This document shows positions 16,715 through 25,534 of a DNA stretch of 64,000 nt, piece after piece (the first letter of the stretch is position 1; every line of letters begins with the position of its first letter). Position numbers and translations under genes: made by a program. The notes beneath the pieces are model-generated. The model made no database searches. It was not told the origin of the DNA and saw nothing but the letters and a program-made list of their open reading frames with translations. This stretch comes from Bacillota bacterium (GTDB taxonomy: Bacteria > Bacillota > Clostridia > Acetivibrionales > DSM-1351), in contig JAEWOH010000041.1 in assembly GCA_023460955.1 (NCBI GenBank), forward strand, positions 186,001-250,000. Direction: 5' to 3'.

Positions 16715-18022
16715 ATGGGTGTTGAAGAAGTATTATATCAAAAATCTTTACAGATAGAAGCAAAATATGATGTTGTTGTCATCGGCTCCGGTCCTGCTGG
16801 TATTTGTGCAGCTGTTTCGGCAGCTCGAATGGGGGCTAAAACCGCATTAATTGAGCGCTATGGTACGCTTGGAGGGAATTTAACTAATGGTGCAGTTGCA
16901 CCAATTCTCGGAAGTGTATCAAAGGGAACCTTACGAGATGAGCTTATTGTACGTCTGGGCGTTCCAGACAGTGATGAAACGGGTGTCACTCAACAAACAC
17001 ACGACTTTGAAAAAGCAAAGCGCGTGCTTATAGATTTTGCACATGAAGCAGGCGTTAAGATATATTTACAAACCCCTGTTGTAGATACAATAACAGATGG
17101 TAAAAGGCTTACGGGTATTGTCATTTCACAAAAGACAGGCATCAAGGTAATTCGGGCAAAATCCTTTGTTGATGCATCCGGTGATGGTGATGTTGCATAC
17201 TTTGCAGGTGCAGAATATGAAATGGGACGTGATGGCGATTCCTTATTACAACCAGTCACTTTGATGTTCCGTTTACAGGGTGTTGAAGATGATGCACTAA
17301 CTTGTATAGGTGAACTAGACCATGTTACTTACAAGGGTGAGAGGTTTCTTGATTATACTACCAGACTATGCAAGGAAGGTCATTTACCACATAATGCAGC
17401 ATCTGTACGTTCATTCCGCACTGCAGTTCCCGGTGAACGTGTTATCAACACAACACAGTCAAATGGCATTTCTGCGCTGTCAAGCAATGATCTGGAAAAA
17501 GCAGAGCTTGACTTGCGTACACAAATAGATGAAGTAACTGATTTTCTGAGAAACTATGTTGATGGTTATCAGAATTGTTTTGTAAAGAGTACGGCCAATA
17601 CACTGGGAGTTCGTGAGACTCGCCGTTTTATTGGCCAATATATGCTTGAAGACTCAGATCTTCGTTCAGGACGCAGATTTGAAGATGTTGTTGTTCATAA
17701 GGCAAGTTTTATAGTGGATATTCATAATCCTGCAGGTAGTGCACAGGCAGAAGGAGTTCCAGAGGAGGTAATACCTTATGATATTCCTCTGCGTTGTTTG
17801 GTTCCAAAGAGCGTAGACGGTTTGGTTCTTGCAGGAAGATGTATTTCAGGTACACATCGTGCACATGCATCGTATAGAGTAATGTCAATCTGTATGGCCA
17901 TAGGTGAGGCGGCTGGCATAGCAGCTGGACTTGCTGCACAAAAGGAAGTAATGCCACGTGATATAGATTTTCATGAAGTACAAAAGATTCTAACTGAACG
18001 AGGAGTAGAGCTTTTTGATTGA
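16715..18022 (+). CDS. FAD-dependent oxidoreductase (FAD_oxidored, PF12831-like), copy D
   Basis: The product is 435 aa, about 22 residues shorter than copies A, B, C and F. The FAD motif is G24-S-G-P-A-G29, the second motif Asp-Ala-Ser-Gly-Asp-Gly-Asp-Val, and the family motif Gly-Val-Arg-Glu-Thr-Arg-Arg. Its closest relative here is copy G: both have Asn-Thr-Thr-Gln instead of Asn-Thr-Thr-Arg, a short His-Asp-x-Glu-Lys-Ala segment instead of the His-x-His region, and a shared run Phe-Ile-Val-Asp-Ile-His-Asn-Pro followed by Gln-Ala-Glu-Gly-Val-Pro-Glu-Glu. TAGGAGA precedes the ATG. Substrate unknown. Confidence 0.85.
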   Translation: MGVEEVLYQKSLQIEAKYDVVVIGSGPAGICAAVSAARMGAKTALIERYGTLGGNLTNGAVAPILGSVSKGTLRDELIVRLGVPDSDETGVTQQTHDFEKAKRVLIDFAHEAGVKIYLQTPVVDTITDGKRLTGIVISQKTGIKVIRAKSFVDASGDGDVAYFAGAEYEMGRDGDSLLQPVTLMFRLQGVEDDALTCIGELDHVTYKGERFLDYTTRLCKEGHLPHNAASVRSFRTAVPGERVINTTQSNGISALSSNDLEKAELDLRTQIDEVTDFLRNYVDGYQNCFVKSTANTLGVRETRRFIGQYMLEDSDLRSGRRFEDVVVHKASFIVDIHNPAGSAQAEGVPEEVIPYDIPLRCLVPKSVDGLVLAGRCISGTHRAHASYRVMSICMAIGEAAGIAAGLAAQKEVMPRDIDFHEVQKILTERGVELFD

Positions 18023-18078
18023 TATGTCTCTCATAAGAAAAGAACAGACCAGTCAGAAGGCAACTATATGGAGGATTT

Positions 18079-19374
18079 ATGTTTATTAGTGAAAACGACA
18101 AGAAAGTACCGGTGATAGACAGCTATGATGTAATTGTATGTGGAGGCGGTCCTTCCGGTATTGTTGCAGCAGTTGCTGCAGCAAGAAACGGTGCAAGAAC
18201 ACTTTTGATTGAACGTTATGGATTTGTAGGAGGTATGGCATCAAGTGCCCTCGTAACTCCTATCAGCATATTTAAGAAAAAGAAAAAGCTCATCATTGAT
18301 GGAATTCCTTTTGAACTAATGAAACGGATAGCTGCTCTGAATGGAGCTGACGTTACACTTGATAGCGGAAATGTTCCGGTAGACGATGAGGTATTTAAAC
18401 TGGCAGCTCAGCAATTACTTCTTGAAAGTGGTGTTACACTGCTATATCATACTTATTTTTCAGATTGTGTTATGACCGATGGTAAGGTTAGTCATGTAAT
18501 AGTACAAAACAAAGCCGGACGAGTTGCATATGGTTGTAAGGCTGCCATTGACTGTACAGGTGATGCAGACCTGGTTCGGGCAGCAGGATATAAAACTACC
18601 AAAGAAACCAAGCTCCAACCGGCATCCCTATGGTTCCAACTTGGTGGTGTCGATACCGATGCACTCAAAGATTTATTCGCTGATGCCGTAGATGAAAAAA
18701 TGCCTATCAGCGCTGAAATAAGGGGAAGATTAAGCGAACTCAACAAAAAAGGCGAAATGCCCATATTCGGCGGACCATGGATAAGCAGACATTTTCACGA
18801 TGGCATAGTTACTATTAATCTGTTACGTGAAAGCACAGATGCAAGCTCTCCTGAACAATTTACCAGGACTGAATGCAGTTTGCGTGAAAATTTGTTCAAA
18901 GTTATTAACATTATGCGCGAGAATTTTCCTGCCTTTAAAGATTGTTGGCTCCTAAAATCAGGAACACAGAGCGGGGTACGCGAAACTTATCATATAGTCG
19001 GAATGTATCAGATGATAGCAGATGATGTAATCAATCCAAAGCCTTTTAAGGACACTATTGCAAAGGGAACTCACGTAATAGATGTTCATAAGCCGGACAG
19101 TATCGAACAGGACTGTATTACTTTAAAGCAAGAGTACAATATACCTTATGGTGTACTGGTACCTGAAAATAGTGAGAACTTAATCACTGCCGGACGCTGT
19201 GTATGTGCCGATACTCCTGCTTTTGGTTCAATTCGAGTTATGGCGACCTGTATGGCAATGGGGCAGGCGGCTGGTACGGCTGCTGCTATTAGTGTAAAGA
19301 ATAATTGCTCCATGAGCAAAATGGATACTGAGCTACTTGTTAAAAAATTAGCAGAACAGGGTGCCATCGTTTAA
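18079..19374 (+). CDS. FAD-dependent oxidoreductase (FAD_oxidored, PF12831-like), copy E
   Basis: The product is 431 aa and the most divergent of the seven. The FAD motif is G22-G-G-P-S-G27 and the second motif Asp-Cys-Thr-Gly-Asp-Ala-Asp. The family motif is altered to Gly-Val-Arg-Glu-Thr-Tyr-His, losing the second arginine, and the Asn-Thr-Thr-Arg motif is replaced by Asn-Leu-Leu-Arg. A basic loop of five lysines interrupted by one phenylalanine region follows the N-terminal domain (near residues 70-76). GGAGG precedes the ATG, 56 bases after copy D. These changes suggest a different substrate from its neighbours. Confidence 0.85.
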   Translation: MFISENDKKVPVIDSYDVIVCGGGPSGIVAAVAAARNGARTLLIERYGFVGGMASSALVTPISIFKKKKKLIIDGIPFELMKRIAALNGADVTLDSGNVPVDDEVFKLAAQQLLLESGVTLLYHTYFSDCVMTDGKVSHVIVQNKAGRVAYGCKAAIDCTGDADLVRAAGYKTTKETKLQPASLWFQLGGVDTDALKDLFADAVDEKMPISAEIRGRLSELNKKGEMPIFGGPWISRHFHDGIVTINLLRESTDASSPEQFTRTECSLRENLFKVINIMRENFPAFKDCWLLKSGTQSGVRETYHIVGMYQMIADDVINPKPFKDTIAKGTHVIDVHKPDSIEQDCITLKQEYNIPYGVLVPENSENLITAGRCVCADTPAFGSIRVMATCMAMGQAAGTAAAISVKNNCSMSKMDTELLVKKLAEQGAIV

Positions 19375-19459
19375 ATGCTTTTTCTATGAACAAATGTAAT
19401 CGTAAATATAAAACTTTAATTAATCTATTCAATGCGTTTTACCGAAAGGGGGAGACACT

Positions 19460-20536
19460 ATGAGAAATGTACCAACAACCATGAAAGCTTTAGTAGCATA
19501 TGGTAAAGGGAATTACCGTTTGGAAACAAATTATCCTGCACCGGAATGTGGCCCGGATGATATCATAATTAAAACTGAAGGCTGCGGTGTTTGCGCAAGT
19601 GACTTAAAGTGCCAGCATGGAGCAGCTATGTATTGGGGTGGTGATAACCAACCGGCATGGGTAGAACCACCATTTATACCCGGACATGAGTTTTTAGGCC
19701 ATATCGTTGAGGTGGGCCAAAATGTTAAGGAATTTCACATTGGAGAAAGAATTATAGCAGATCAAATTGTTCCGTGTGGGGAGTGTAAATTCTGCAAAAC
19801 CGGAAGGTATTGGATGTGCCAGCCCCATGCGATTTTTGGTTTCCAAAAAGGCAATAACGGTGGTATGGCTGAATATGTTAGATTTCCTAAAACCTGTGTT
19901 ATTTCTAGAGTACCGGAAGAGATACCTCTGAGCTCTGCTCTGCTGATTGAACCCTATGGATGTTCCAAGCATGCAGTAGACAGAGCGCAAATTCGTAATG
20001 ACGATGTAGTAGTTATTTCCGGTGCAGGAACTCTAGGTCTTGGTATGATCACATATGCAAGAATGCAAAACCCTGCCAAATTAATCGTACTTGATATGGT
20101 TGATGGACGGTTGGAAAAAGCAAAAGAGTTCGGCGCAGATATAGTTATGAATCCTGGTAAAGAGGATGTTATTGCTAAAGTACTTGAGTTAACAGAGGGA
20201 TATGGATGTGATATTTATATTGAAGCTACAGGACATCCTTCAAGTGTCGTTCAAGGACTAAGTATGATAAGAAAACTAGGGCGCTTTGTGGAATTCAGCG
20301 TTTTTGGAGAACCAACTACTGTTGATTGGTCAATAATTGGTGACAGAAAGGAACTGGATGTTCTCGGTTCGCACTTGAGTCCATATTGCTACCCATTTGT
20401 AATCGAAAACATTAAAAACGGAAATTTAAAAACAAATGGACTTATATCAAAAACCTTTAAAATTGAAGAGTGGGAGAAGGCCTTTGAATACGCCTCCGGA
20501 AAATATGGTGATTTAAAAGTCGCAATTACTTTTTAA
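19460..20536 (+). CDS. Zinc-dependent alcohol dehydrogenase, erythritol/L-threitol dehydrogenase-like
   Basis: The product is 358 aa, a medium-chain dehydrogenase. The catalytic zinc region reads Gly-Val-Cys-Ala-Ser-Asp-Leu-Lys, then Gly-His-Glu-Phe; the structural zinc cysteines are in Cys-Gly-Glu-Cys-Lys-Phe-Cys with a fourth Cys eight residues on. The NAD fold has Gly-Ala-Gly-Thr-Leu-Gly-Leu-Gly. The insert His-Gly-Ala-Ala-Met-Tyr-Trp-Gly-Gly-Asp recalls, from memory, mycobacterial erythritol/L-threitol dehydrogenases. Expected reaction: NAD-dependent oxidation of a polyol to a ketose. GGGGGAG lies five bases before the ATG. Confidence 0.85.
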   Translation: MRNVPTTMKALVAYGKGNYRLETNYPAPECGPDDIIIKTEGCGVCASDLKCQHGAAMYWGGDNQPAWVEPPFIPGHEFLGHIVEVGQNVKEFHIGERIIADQIVPCGECKFCKTGRYWMCQPHAIFGFQKGNNGGMAEYVRFPKTCVISRVPEEIPLSSALLIEPYGCSKHAVDRAQIRNDDVVVISGAGTLGLGMITYARMQNPAKLIVLDMVDGRLEKAKEFGADIVMNPGKEDVIAKVLELTEGYGCDIYIEATGHPSSVVQGLSMIRKLGRFVEFSVFGEPTTVDWSIIGDRKELDVLGSHLSPYCYPFVIENIKNGNLKTNGLISKTFKIEEWEKAFEYASGKYGDLKVAITF

Positions 20537-20583
20537 TAAAAAGGGTCGGCTATTTTACCTATACTATAACCCATTATCTGAGA

Positions 20584-20624
20584 GGATATATTTTTAGCAC
20601 GCTTGTCGTGCTAAAAATATATCC
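20584..20624 (+). other. Perfect 18-bp intercistronic hairpin before copy F
   Basis: The left arm (20584-20601) and right arm (20607-20624) are perfectly complementary over 18 bp, with a five-base CTTGT loop. The stem runs from an A+T-rich base to a GCACG tip. There is no T-tail, so processing or protection of the mRNA is more likely than termination. It lies 25 bases before the next start codon. Confidence 0.65.
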
Positions 20625-20649
20625 AGAAGTCTATTAGGAGGAATACTAA

Positions 20650-22023
20650 ATGGCTGAAGTTAGTTACAAAGCAAAAATTGAAGATATATATACACCTGAA
20701 GTATTGGTGGTTGGAGGTGGACCTGCTGGTATTGCAGCCGCTATTGCAGCCGCAAGAAACGGGGCTCGCACAATGCTGATTGAAAGATTCGGCTTTGTAG
20801 GTGGTATGGCTACAGCTGCACTTGTTGGTCCTTTTATGACCTGCTTCGATGGTAAAGCTGAGAGACAAATAATCAAGGGTATTTTTGATGAGCTTATAAA
20901 AAGATTGGAGGCAGCAGGCGGCGCGATACATCCCTCCAAAATCGGAGCAGGAACTTCATATTCGTCATTTATTGTTAAAGGACATGCTCATGTAACTCCT
21001 TTTGACTCAGAAATGCTTAAAATAGTAGCTGAGGATATGCTAAAGGAAAGTGGAGTAGAACTACTGTATTACACACAGTTTATAGATTGCATAACTGAAG
21101 GAAATAGCATTAAGAGTGTTATTGCAGCACGTAAGGAGGGCCTGTGTGCCATAAATGCAAGGATAGTGCTTGACTGCTCAGGTGATGCCGATGTGGCTGA
21201 AAAAGCGGGTGTTCCTACAGTAAAGGGAAGACAAAAGGACAATGCCATGCAGCCGGCAACAATGTTCTTCAGGGTGTGTAATGTAGACTCTGACAGGGTT
21301 TGTGAATATATAGAACAGCATAGGGATCTGATGCAAAAACCGTTCTATGGAGCCTTTAACTGGCTTATAGAGGAAGGGCGTAGGACTGGAGAATGGAATA
21401 TACAGCGTGACGAAATGGGTTCCTACGAAACAAACCAAAAGGGAGAGTGGAAGCTTAATACAACACGTGTTACAGAGGTTGATGGAACAAAGAGCTCAGA
21501 GCTCACAAGAGCATCAATTGAAGGACGCAAGCAGGCTAGACAAGTATTTAAGTTTCTACGGGAACGTGTACCGGGGTTTGAAAATGCTAAGATGATGGAA
21601 ACCGCTTCAGCCATTGGAATAAGAGAATCAAGACATATTGTAGGTAAGTACGTTATTCAGAAGGAAGACGTACTGCAGTCCAAAACCTACGAGGACGACA
21701 TCGTCTTATGTTCAAATGCAATAGATATCCATGCTGCTGATGGTTCGGGTGGAGAATATGTTGTTGTTGATAATTGGTATGGTGTTCCTTATAGATCTCT
21801 GGTTCCACTAAATTGTGACAATCTGCTTGTTGCAGGAAGAACAATTTCAGCAACATCGGAGGCAGTATCTGCATTTAGAGTAATGCCACCGTGCTTTGGT
21901 TTGGGTCAAGCAGCAGGAACTGCTGCAGCAATATGTATTAAAGATAATGTAAAGCCTGAGGCTGTACCAATCGATAAATTGCAAAAAACTCTGATTGATC
22001 AGGATGTTTTTTTAAATAAATAA
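20650..22023 (+). CDS. FAD-dependent oxidoreductase (FAD_oxidored, PF12831-like), copy F
   Basis: The product is 457 aa. The FAD motif is G22-G-G-P-A-G27, the second motif Asp-Cys-Ser-Gly-Asp-Ala-Asp-Val, and the family motif reads Gly-Ile-Arg-Glu-Ser-Arg-His, with Ser for the usual Thr. It shares Leu-Val-Gly-Pro-Phe-Met-Thr-Cys, Gly-Gly-Ala-Ile-His-Pro-Ser-Lys, Gly-His-Ala-His-Val and Leu-Asn-Thr-Thr-Arg with copies B and C. TAGGAGG precedes the ATG. Copy G starts 22 bases after its stop. Copies F and G together mirror copies C and D. Confidence 0.85.
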   Translation: MAEVSYKAKIEDIYTPEVLVVGGGPAGIAAAIAAARNGARTMLIERFGFVGGMATAALVGPFMTCFDGKAERQIIKGIFDELIKRLEAAGGAIHPSKIGAGTSYSSFIVKGHAHVTPFDSEMLKIVAEDMLKESGVELLYYTQFIDCITEGNSIKSVIAARKEGLCAINARIVLDCSGDADVAEKAGVPTVKGRQKDNAMQPATMFFRVCNVDSDRVCEYIEQHRDLMQKPFYGAFNWLIEEGRRTGEWNIQRDEMGSYETNQKGEWKLNTTRVTEVDGTKSSELTRASIEGRKQARQVFKFLRERVPGFENAKMMETASAIGIRESRHIVGKYVIQKEDVLQSKTYEDDIVLCSNAIDIHAADGSGGEYVVVDNWYGVPYRSLVPLNCDNLLVAGRTISATSEAVSAFRVMPPCFGLGQAAGTAAAICIKDNVKPEAVPIDKLQKTLIDQDVFLNK

Positions 22024-22045
22024 ATGAAAAACAAGGAGTAGTATT

Positions 22046-23350
22046 ATGCCACTAATAAAGTATTCAAAAAATTTATCTACTATAAAACATTATGATGTAA
22101 TTGTGGCCGGTGGTGGACCAGCTGGTATATGTGCAGCAGTTGCCGCTGCTCGTGAGGGTGTATCAGTTGCATTGATTGAAAGATATGGTGTATTGGGCGG
22201 AAATATCACGGTGGGCCATGTTGGACCCATACTAGGAGAGGTTGCTCCAGGTGGTATGCGTGATGAGCTGATGGAGCTTCTGGGAGTTCCCAATAACGAT
22301 ATACTTGGTGTAGTTGGATTGGCACATGATGCTGAAAAAGCAAGATATGTGCTGACAAATTTCGTAAATGATGCAGGTGTTGAGGTTTATCTTCAATCGC
22401 CTATATCAGATGTAATTATGGAGGGCAATAGAGTTCGAGGACTTGTTATCACTGGTAAACAAGGCATGTATGCACTTACTGCAGAAGTGGTAATTGATGC
22501 GACAGGAGACGGCGATGTAGCATTCTTCTCCGGAGCACAATATGAAAAGGGAAGAGAACAAGGTGGACTTATGCAGCCTACAACACTAGAGTTTACCATA
22601 TCAGGTGTTGATGAGAGCCGTGCAATTACTTGTATCGGTGAGGTTGATGATGTTAAGCTTGGAGATGAAAAATTTCTTGATTACACTGCTCGATGTGTTA
22701 AGGAAGGGCTGTTGCCTGAAGTGATGACCTCGGTTCGCTTGCATCGCACAGTAACTCCCGGAGAAAGACGTGTCAATACAACACAAGCAAATGGAATAGA
22801 CGCTACAAATGTTAATGACCTCATAAAAGCAGAAGTAATTTTAAGAAATCAAATATACCAGTTAGTTGATTTCTTACAAAAGCATGTCCCTGGTTATGAA
22901 GAATGCCGTGTCACATCAAGTGCTGAAACACTTGGTGTACGTGAAACACGTAGATTTATTGGAGAATATATTCTTAAAGATGAGGACTTGGCAGTAGGTA
23001 GAAAGTTCAAAGATGCAATTGTTCATAATGCTAATTTTATTGTTGATATACACAATCCTGAAGGTGGAGGACAGGCAGAAGGAGTACCGGAAGAGGTGAA
23101 ACCTTACGATATCCCTTATAGATGCTTTATACCTCTTAAAATTGAAAATTTGATACTGGCAGGAAGATGTATTTCCGGAACTCACAGAGCTCATGCCTCA
23201 TACAGAGTTATGACAATATGTATGGCAATGGGGCAAGGAACTGGTATTGCAGCAGCATTATCAGTAAAAGGAAGCATTGCTCCAAGAGATTTATCTCCGG
23301 CGTTGGTACGTGATAGACTTATTGATCTTGGAGTTAATATGGAGGACTAA
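22046..23350 (+). CDS. FAD-dependent oxidoreductase (FAD_oxidored, PF12831-like), copy G
   Basis: The product is 434 aa and the sister of copy D. The FAD motif is G22-G-G-P-A-G27, the second motif Asp-Ala-Thr-Gly-Asp-Gly-Asp-Val, and the family motif Gly-Val-Arg-Glu-Thr-Arg-Arg. It has Asn-Thr-Thr-Gln and the Asp-Ile-His-Asn-Pro-Glu-Gly-Gly-Gly-Gln-Ala-Glu-Gly run shared with D. AAGGAG precedes the ATG. The close spacing to copy F supports joint translation and perhaps a two-subunit enzyme, though no subunit contact can be seen from sequence. Confidence 0.85.
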   Translation: MPLIKYSKNLSTIKHYDVIVAGGGPAGICAAVAAAREGVSVALIERYGVLGGNITVGHVGPILGEVAPGGMRDELMELLGVPNNDILGVVGLAHDAEKARYVLTNFVNDAGVEVYLQSPISDVIMEGNRVRGLVITGKQGMYALTAEVVIDATGDGDVAFFSGAQYEKGREQGGLMQPTTLEFTISGVDESRAITCIGEVDDVKLGDEKFLDYTARCVKEGLLPEVMTSVRLHRTVTPGERRVNTTQANGIDATNVNDLIKAEVILRNQIYQLVDFLQKHVPGYEECRVTSSAETLGVRETRRFIGEYILKDEDLAVGRKFKDAIVHNANFIVDIHNPEGGGQAEGVPEEVKPYDIPYRCFIPLKIENLILAGRCISGTHRAHASYRVMTICMAMGQGTGIAAALSVKGSIAPRDLSPALVRDRLIDLGVNMED

Positions 23351-23419
23351 ATTTTTTAATATATAGGAATACAAAGCAATTATTTACTACGGTGGTAATT
23401 ATAAAAAGGGGGGGATATA

Positions 23420-24430
23420 GTGAAAGCTTTTTTTATTGAAAAACCCAATTTGGGTATAGTACGAGATGCCGAAATACCTGTACCGGCTGATGATGAAATA
23501 CTTCTCGAGGTGAAAGCTGCAGGAGTCTGTGGTACAGATGTTCACATATACAAAGGTGAATATTTCGGGAGTTATCCAAGAATTCCAGGTCATGAGTTCT
23601 CCGGTGTTGTAGCGGACATTGGGAAAAAAGTTACAAAGTTTAAGATTGGACAGCATGTTGCAGCCGACCCAAATATATTCTGTGAAGCATGTGATGCTTG
23701 TAAGGAAAATCGCCAGAATTTTTGCATAGATATGCATGCCGTTGGTGTTACAAGACATGGCGCTTTTGCTCAGTATCTTACTGTTCCGGAGCGTTGTGTA
23801 TTCGATATTTCAGGACTTTCCTTTACTGAGGCTTCAATGGTAGAACCTTTATCCTGTGTAGTTTATGGGCAGGAAAAGGCAGGAATACCCTTAGGTTCCT
23901 CTGTGTTAATATTTGGTGCAGGACCAATAGGTCTTATGCATGCTCAGCTGGCAGCAATAAATGGAGCTGCAAGTGTTACTGTTGTTGACCTTTTTGAGAG
24001 TAAACTCGCCCTGGCAAAAAAACTTGGGGCAGATTACACCTACACATCAGCGGAATTTGAAAAGCTTGGGCTGTTAAATTCTTTTGAGGTTGTAATAGAT
24101 TGTACTGGAGTACCAAGGGTAATAGAGGGAGAAATAAAATATGTAAAGGACTCGGGTACAATACTCTTCTTTGGTGTATGTCCTGATAATAGTACAATAA
24201 CAATAAATCCTTATGAAGTGTTTAAACGAGAACTAAAGATTTGCGGAAGCTTTGCACTTAAAAAGACTTTTGGGAAAGCAGTTGCACTTGCTAAAAGTGG
24301 AAAGATTAACTTGATAGACCTTGTAGATAAGAAGCTTTTATTGGATGATGCACCAAAACTTTTTGAAGATATAATGTCTGGAAATTCAGGTCTAAAGACT
24401 GTTTTCTATCCTAATGGAATAGAAAAATAA
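23420..24430 (+). CDS. Zinc-dependent alcohol dehydrogenase (sorbitol dehydrogenase-like)
   Basis: The product is 336 aa, a medium-chain dehydrogenase. The catalytic zinc site is Gly-Val-Cys-Gly-Thr-Asp-Val-His plus Gly-His-Glu-Phe; the structural zinc site is Cys-Glu-Ala-Cys-Asp-Ala-Cys with a fourth Cys eight residues later. The NAD motif reads Gly-Ala-Gly-Pro-Ile-Gly. Start is GTG 23420 with AAGGGGGGG from 23406. Expected reaction: polyol to ketose with NAD. It is followed after 49 bases by a second enzyme of the same family. Confidence 0.85.
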   Translation: MKAFFIEKPNLGIVRDAEIPVPADDEILLEVKAAGVCGTDVHIYKGEYFGSYPRIPGHEFSGVVADIGKKVTKFKIGQHVAADPNIFCEACDACKENRQNFCIDMHAVGVTRHGAFAQYLTVPERCVFDISGLSFTEASMVEPLSCVVYGQEKAGIPLGSSVLIFGAGPIGLMHAQLAAINGAASVTVVDLFESKLALAKKLGADYTYTSAEFEKLGLLNSFEVVIDCTGVPRVIEGEIKYVKDSGTILFFGVCPDNSTITINPYEVFKRELKICGSFALKKTFGKAVALAKSGKINLIDLVDKKLLLDDAPKLFEDIMSGNSGLKTVFYPNGIEK

Positions 24431-24479
24431 CGAGGATATTTCTATTGAACTTATGCGTTATAATATAAGGAGGGATTCT

Positions 24480-25514
24480 ATGTTACGTGCAACAATGACA
24501 AAGCCCGGTGAAATTGTATTTGAGGATGTTCAGGTTCCAGTGGCAGGAGATAATCAAGTATTAGTAAAAATGGCAAGGATAGGTGTGTGTGGCTCAGATA
24601 TGCATGTTTATCACGGAAAGCATCCATATACCTCATATCCGGTTGTTCAAGGACATGAAGTAACAGCAGTTGTAGAGAAATGTGGTAATGGAGTTGTGGA
24701 TTTTGCTCCAGGGGATAGAGTAACTGTTCAGCCCCAGGTATTCTGTGGTAAGTGTGCATTGTGTAGAGAAGGGGATTATCATATTTGTGAAAGCCTTAAG
24801 GTAATGGGATTTCAAACAGAAGGTATGGCACAGGAATATTTCCTGGTAGACCAATCAAAGCTAATACACATACCTGATGAACTGGATCTTGACTCTGGTG
24901 CACTAATAGAGCCTGTTGCCGTTGGTGTTCATGCGGTAAGGCGATTAGGAAATGTCAAAGGCAAAAAAGTATTAGTATTTGGTGCAGGTCCCATTGGAAA
25001 TCTCACTGCTCAGGCTGCAAAAGCAATGGGTGCACAGAGTGTTATGATAACTGACTTAAGCGATTATAGAATTCAAAAGGCTGTTGAGTGCGGTATAGAT
25101 TTCTGTGTTAATACAGCAAAGGAAGATTTAAAGGAAGCAGTTTTAAAGAACTTTGGTAAAGATGGAGCCGATGCAATATTTGAATGTATTGGTATTCAAC
25201 CTACAATGGATCAGGCCATATCAATAGCTAGAAAAGGTACTACAATAATGGTGGTGGGAGTATTTGGCGATGTACCAAAAGTTGATCTTGGACTTGTACA
25301 AGACAGGGAGCTTACTTTGCGTGGTACTCTTATGTATAAAAGAGAAGATTTTGATGATGCAATAAGGTTTATGGCTGATAAGAAAATTGTAGTATCACCA
25401 CTTATATCACGTCATTTTGCATTTAAAGATTATCTTCAGGCATATAAATTTATTGAAGAATCTAAAGATTTAGCTATGAAGATTTTAATCGATATATTTT
25501 CAAAATCTAAATAA
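24480..25514 (+). CDS. Zinc-dependent alcohol dehydrogenase (L-threonine/polyol dehydrogenase family)
   Basis: The product is 344 aa. The catalytic zinc site is Gly-Val-Cys-Gly-Ser-Asp-Met-His plus Gly-His-Glu-Val, the structural zinc site Cys-Gly-Lys-Cys-Ala-Leu-Cys with a fourth Cys after eight residues, and the NAD motif Gly-Ala-Gly-Pro-Ile-Gly. ATG 24480 is chosen because AAGGAGGG at 24467-24474 precedes it; the in-frame ATG at 24453 lies before that site. It is paralogous to the preceding gene but not a recent copy. The product probably feeds the kinase 20 bases downstream. Confidence 0.85.
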   Translation: MLRATMTKPGEIVFEDVQVPVAGDNQVLVKMARIGVCGSDMHVYHGKHPYTSYPVVQGHEVTAVVEKCGNGVVDFAPGDRVTVQPQVFCGKCALCREGDYHICESLKVMGFQTEGMAQEYFLVDQSKLIHIPDELDLDSGALIEPVAVGVHAVRRLGNVKGKKVLVFGAGPIGNLTAQAAKAMGAQSVMITDLSDYRIQKAVECGIDFCVNTAKEDLKEAVLKNFGKDGADAIFECIGIQPTMDQAISIARKGTTIMVVGVFGDVPKVDLGLVQDRELTLRGTLMYKREDFDDAIRFMADKKIVVSPLISRHFAFKDYLQAYKFIEESKDLAMKILIDIFSKSK

Positions 25515-25534
25515 TTATTGAAAGTTGGTGAATT

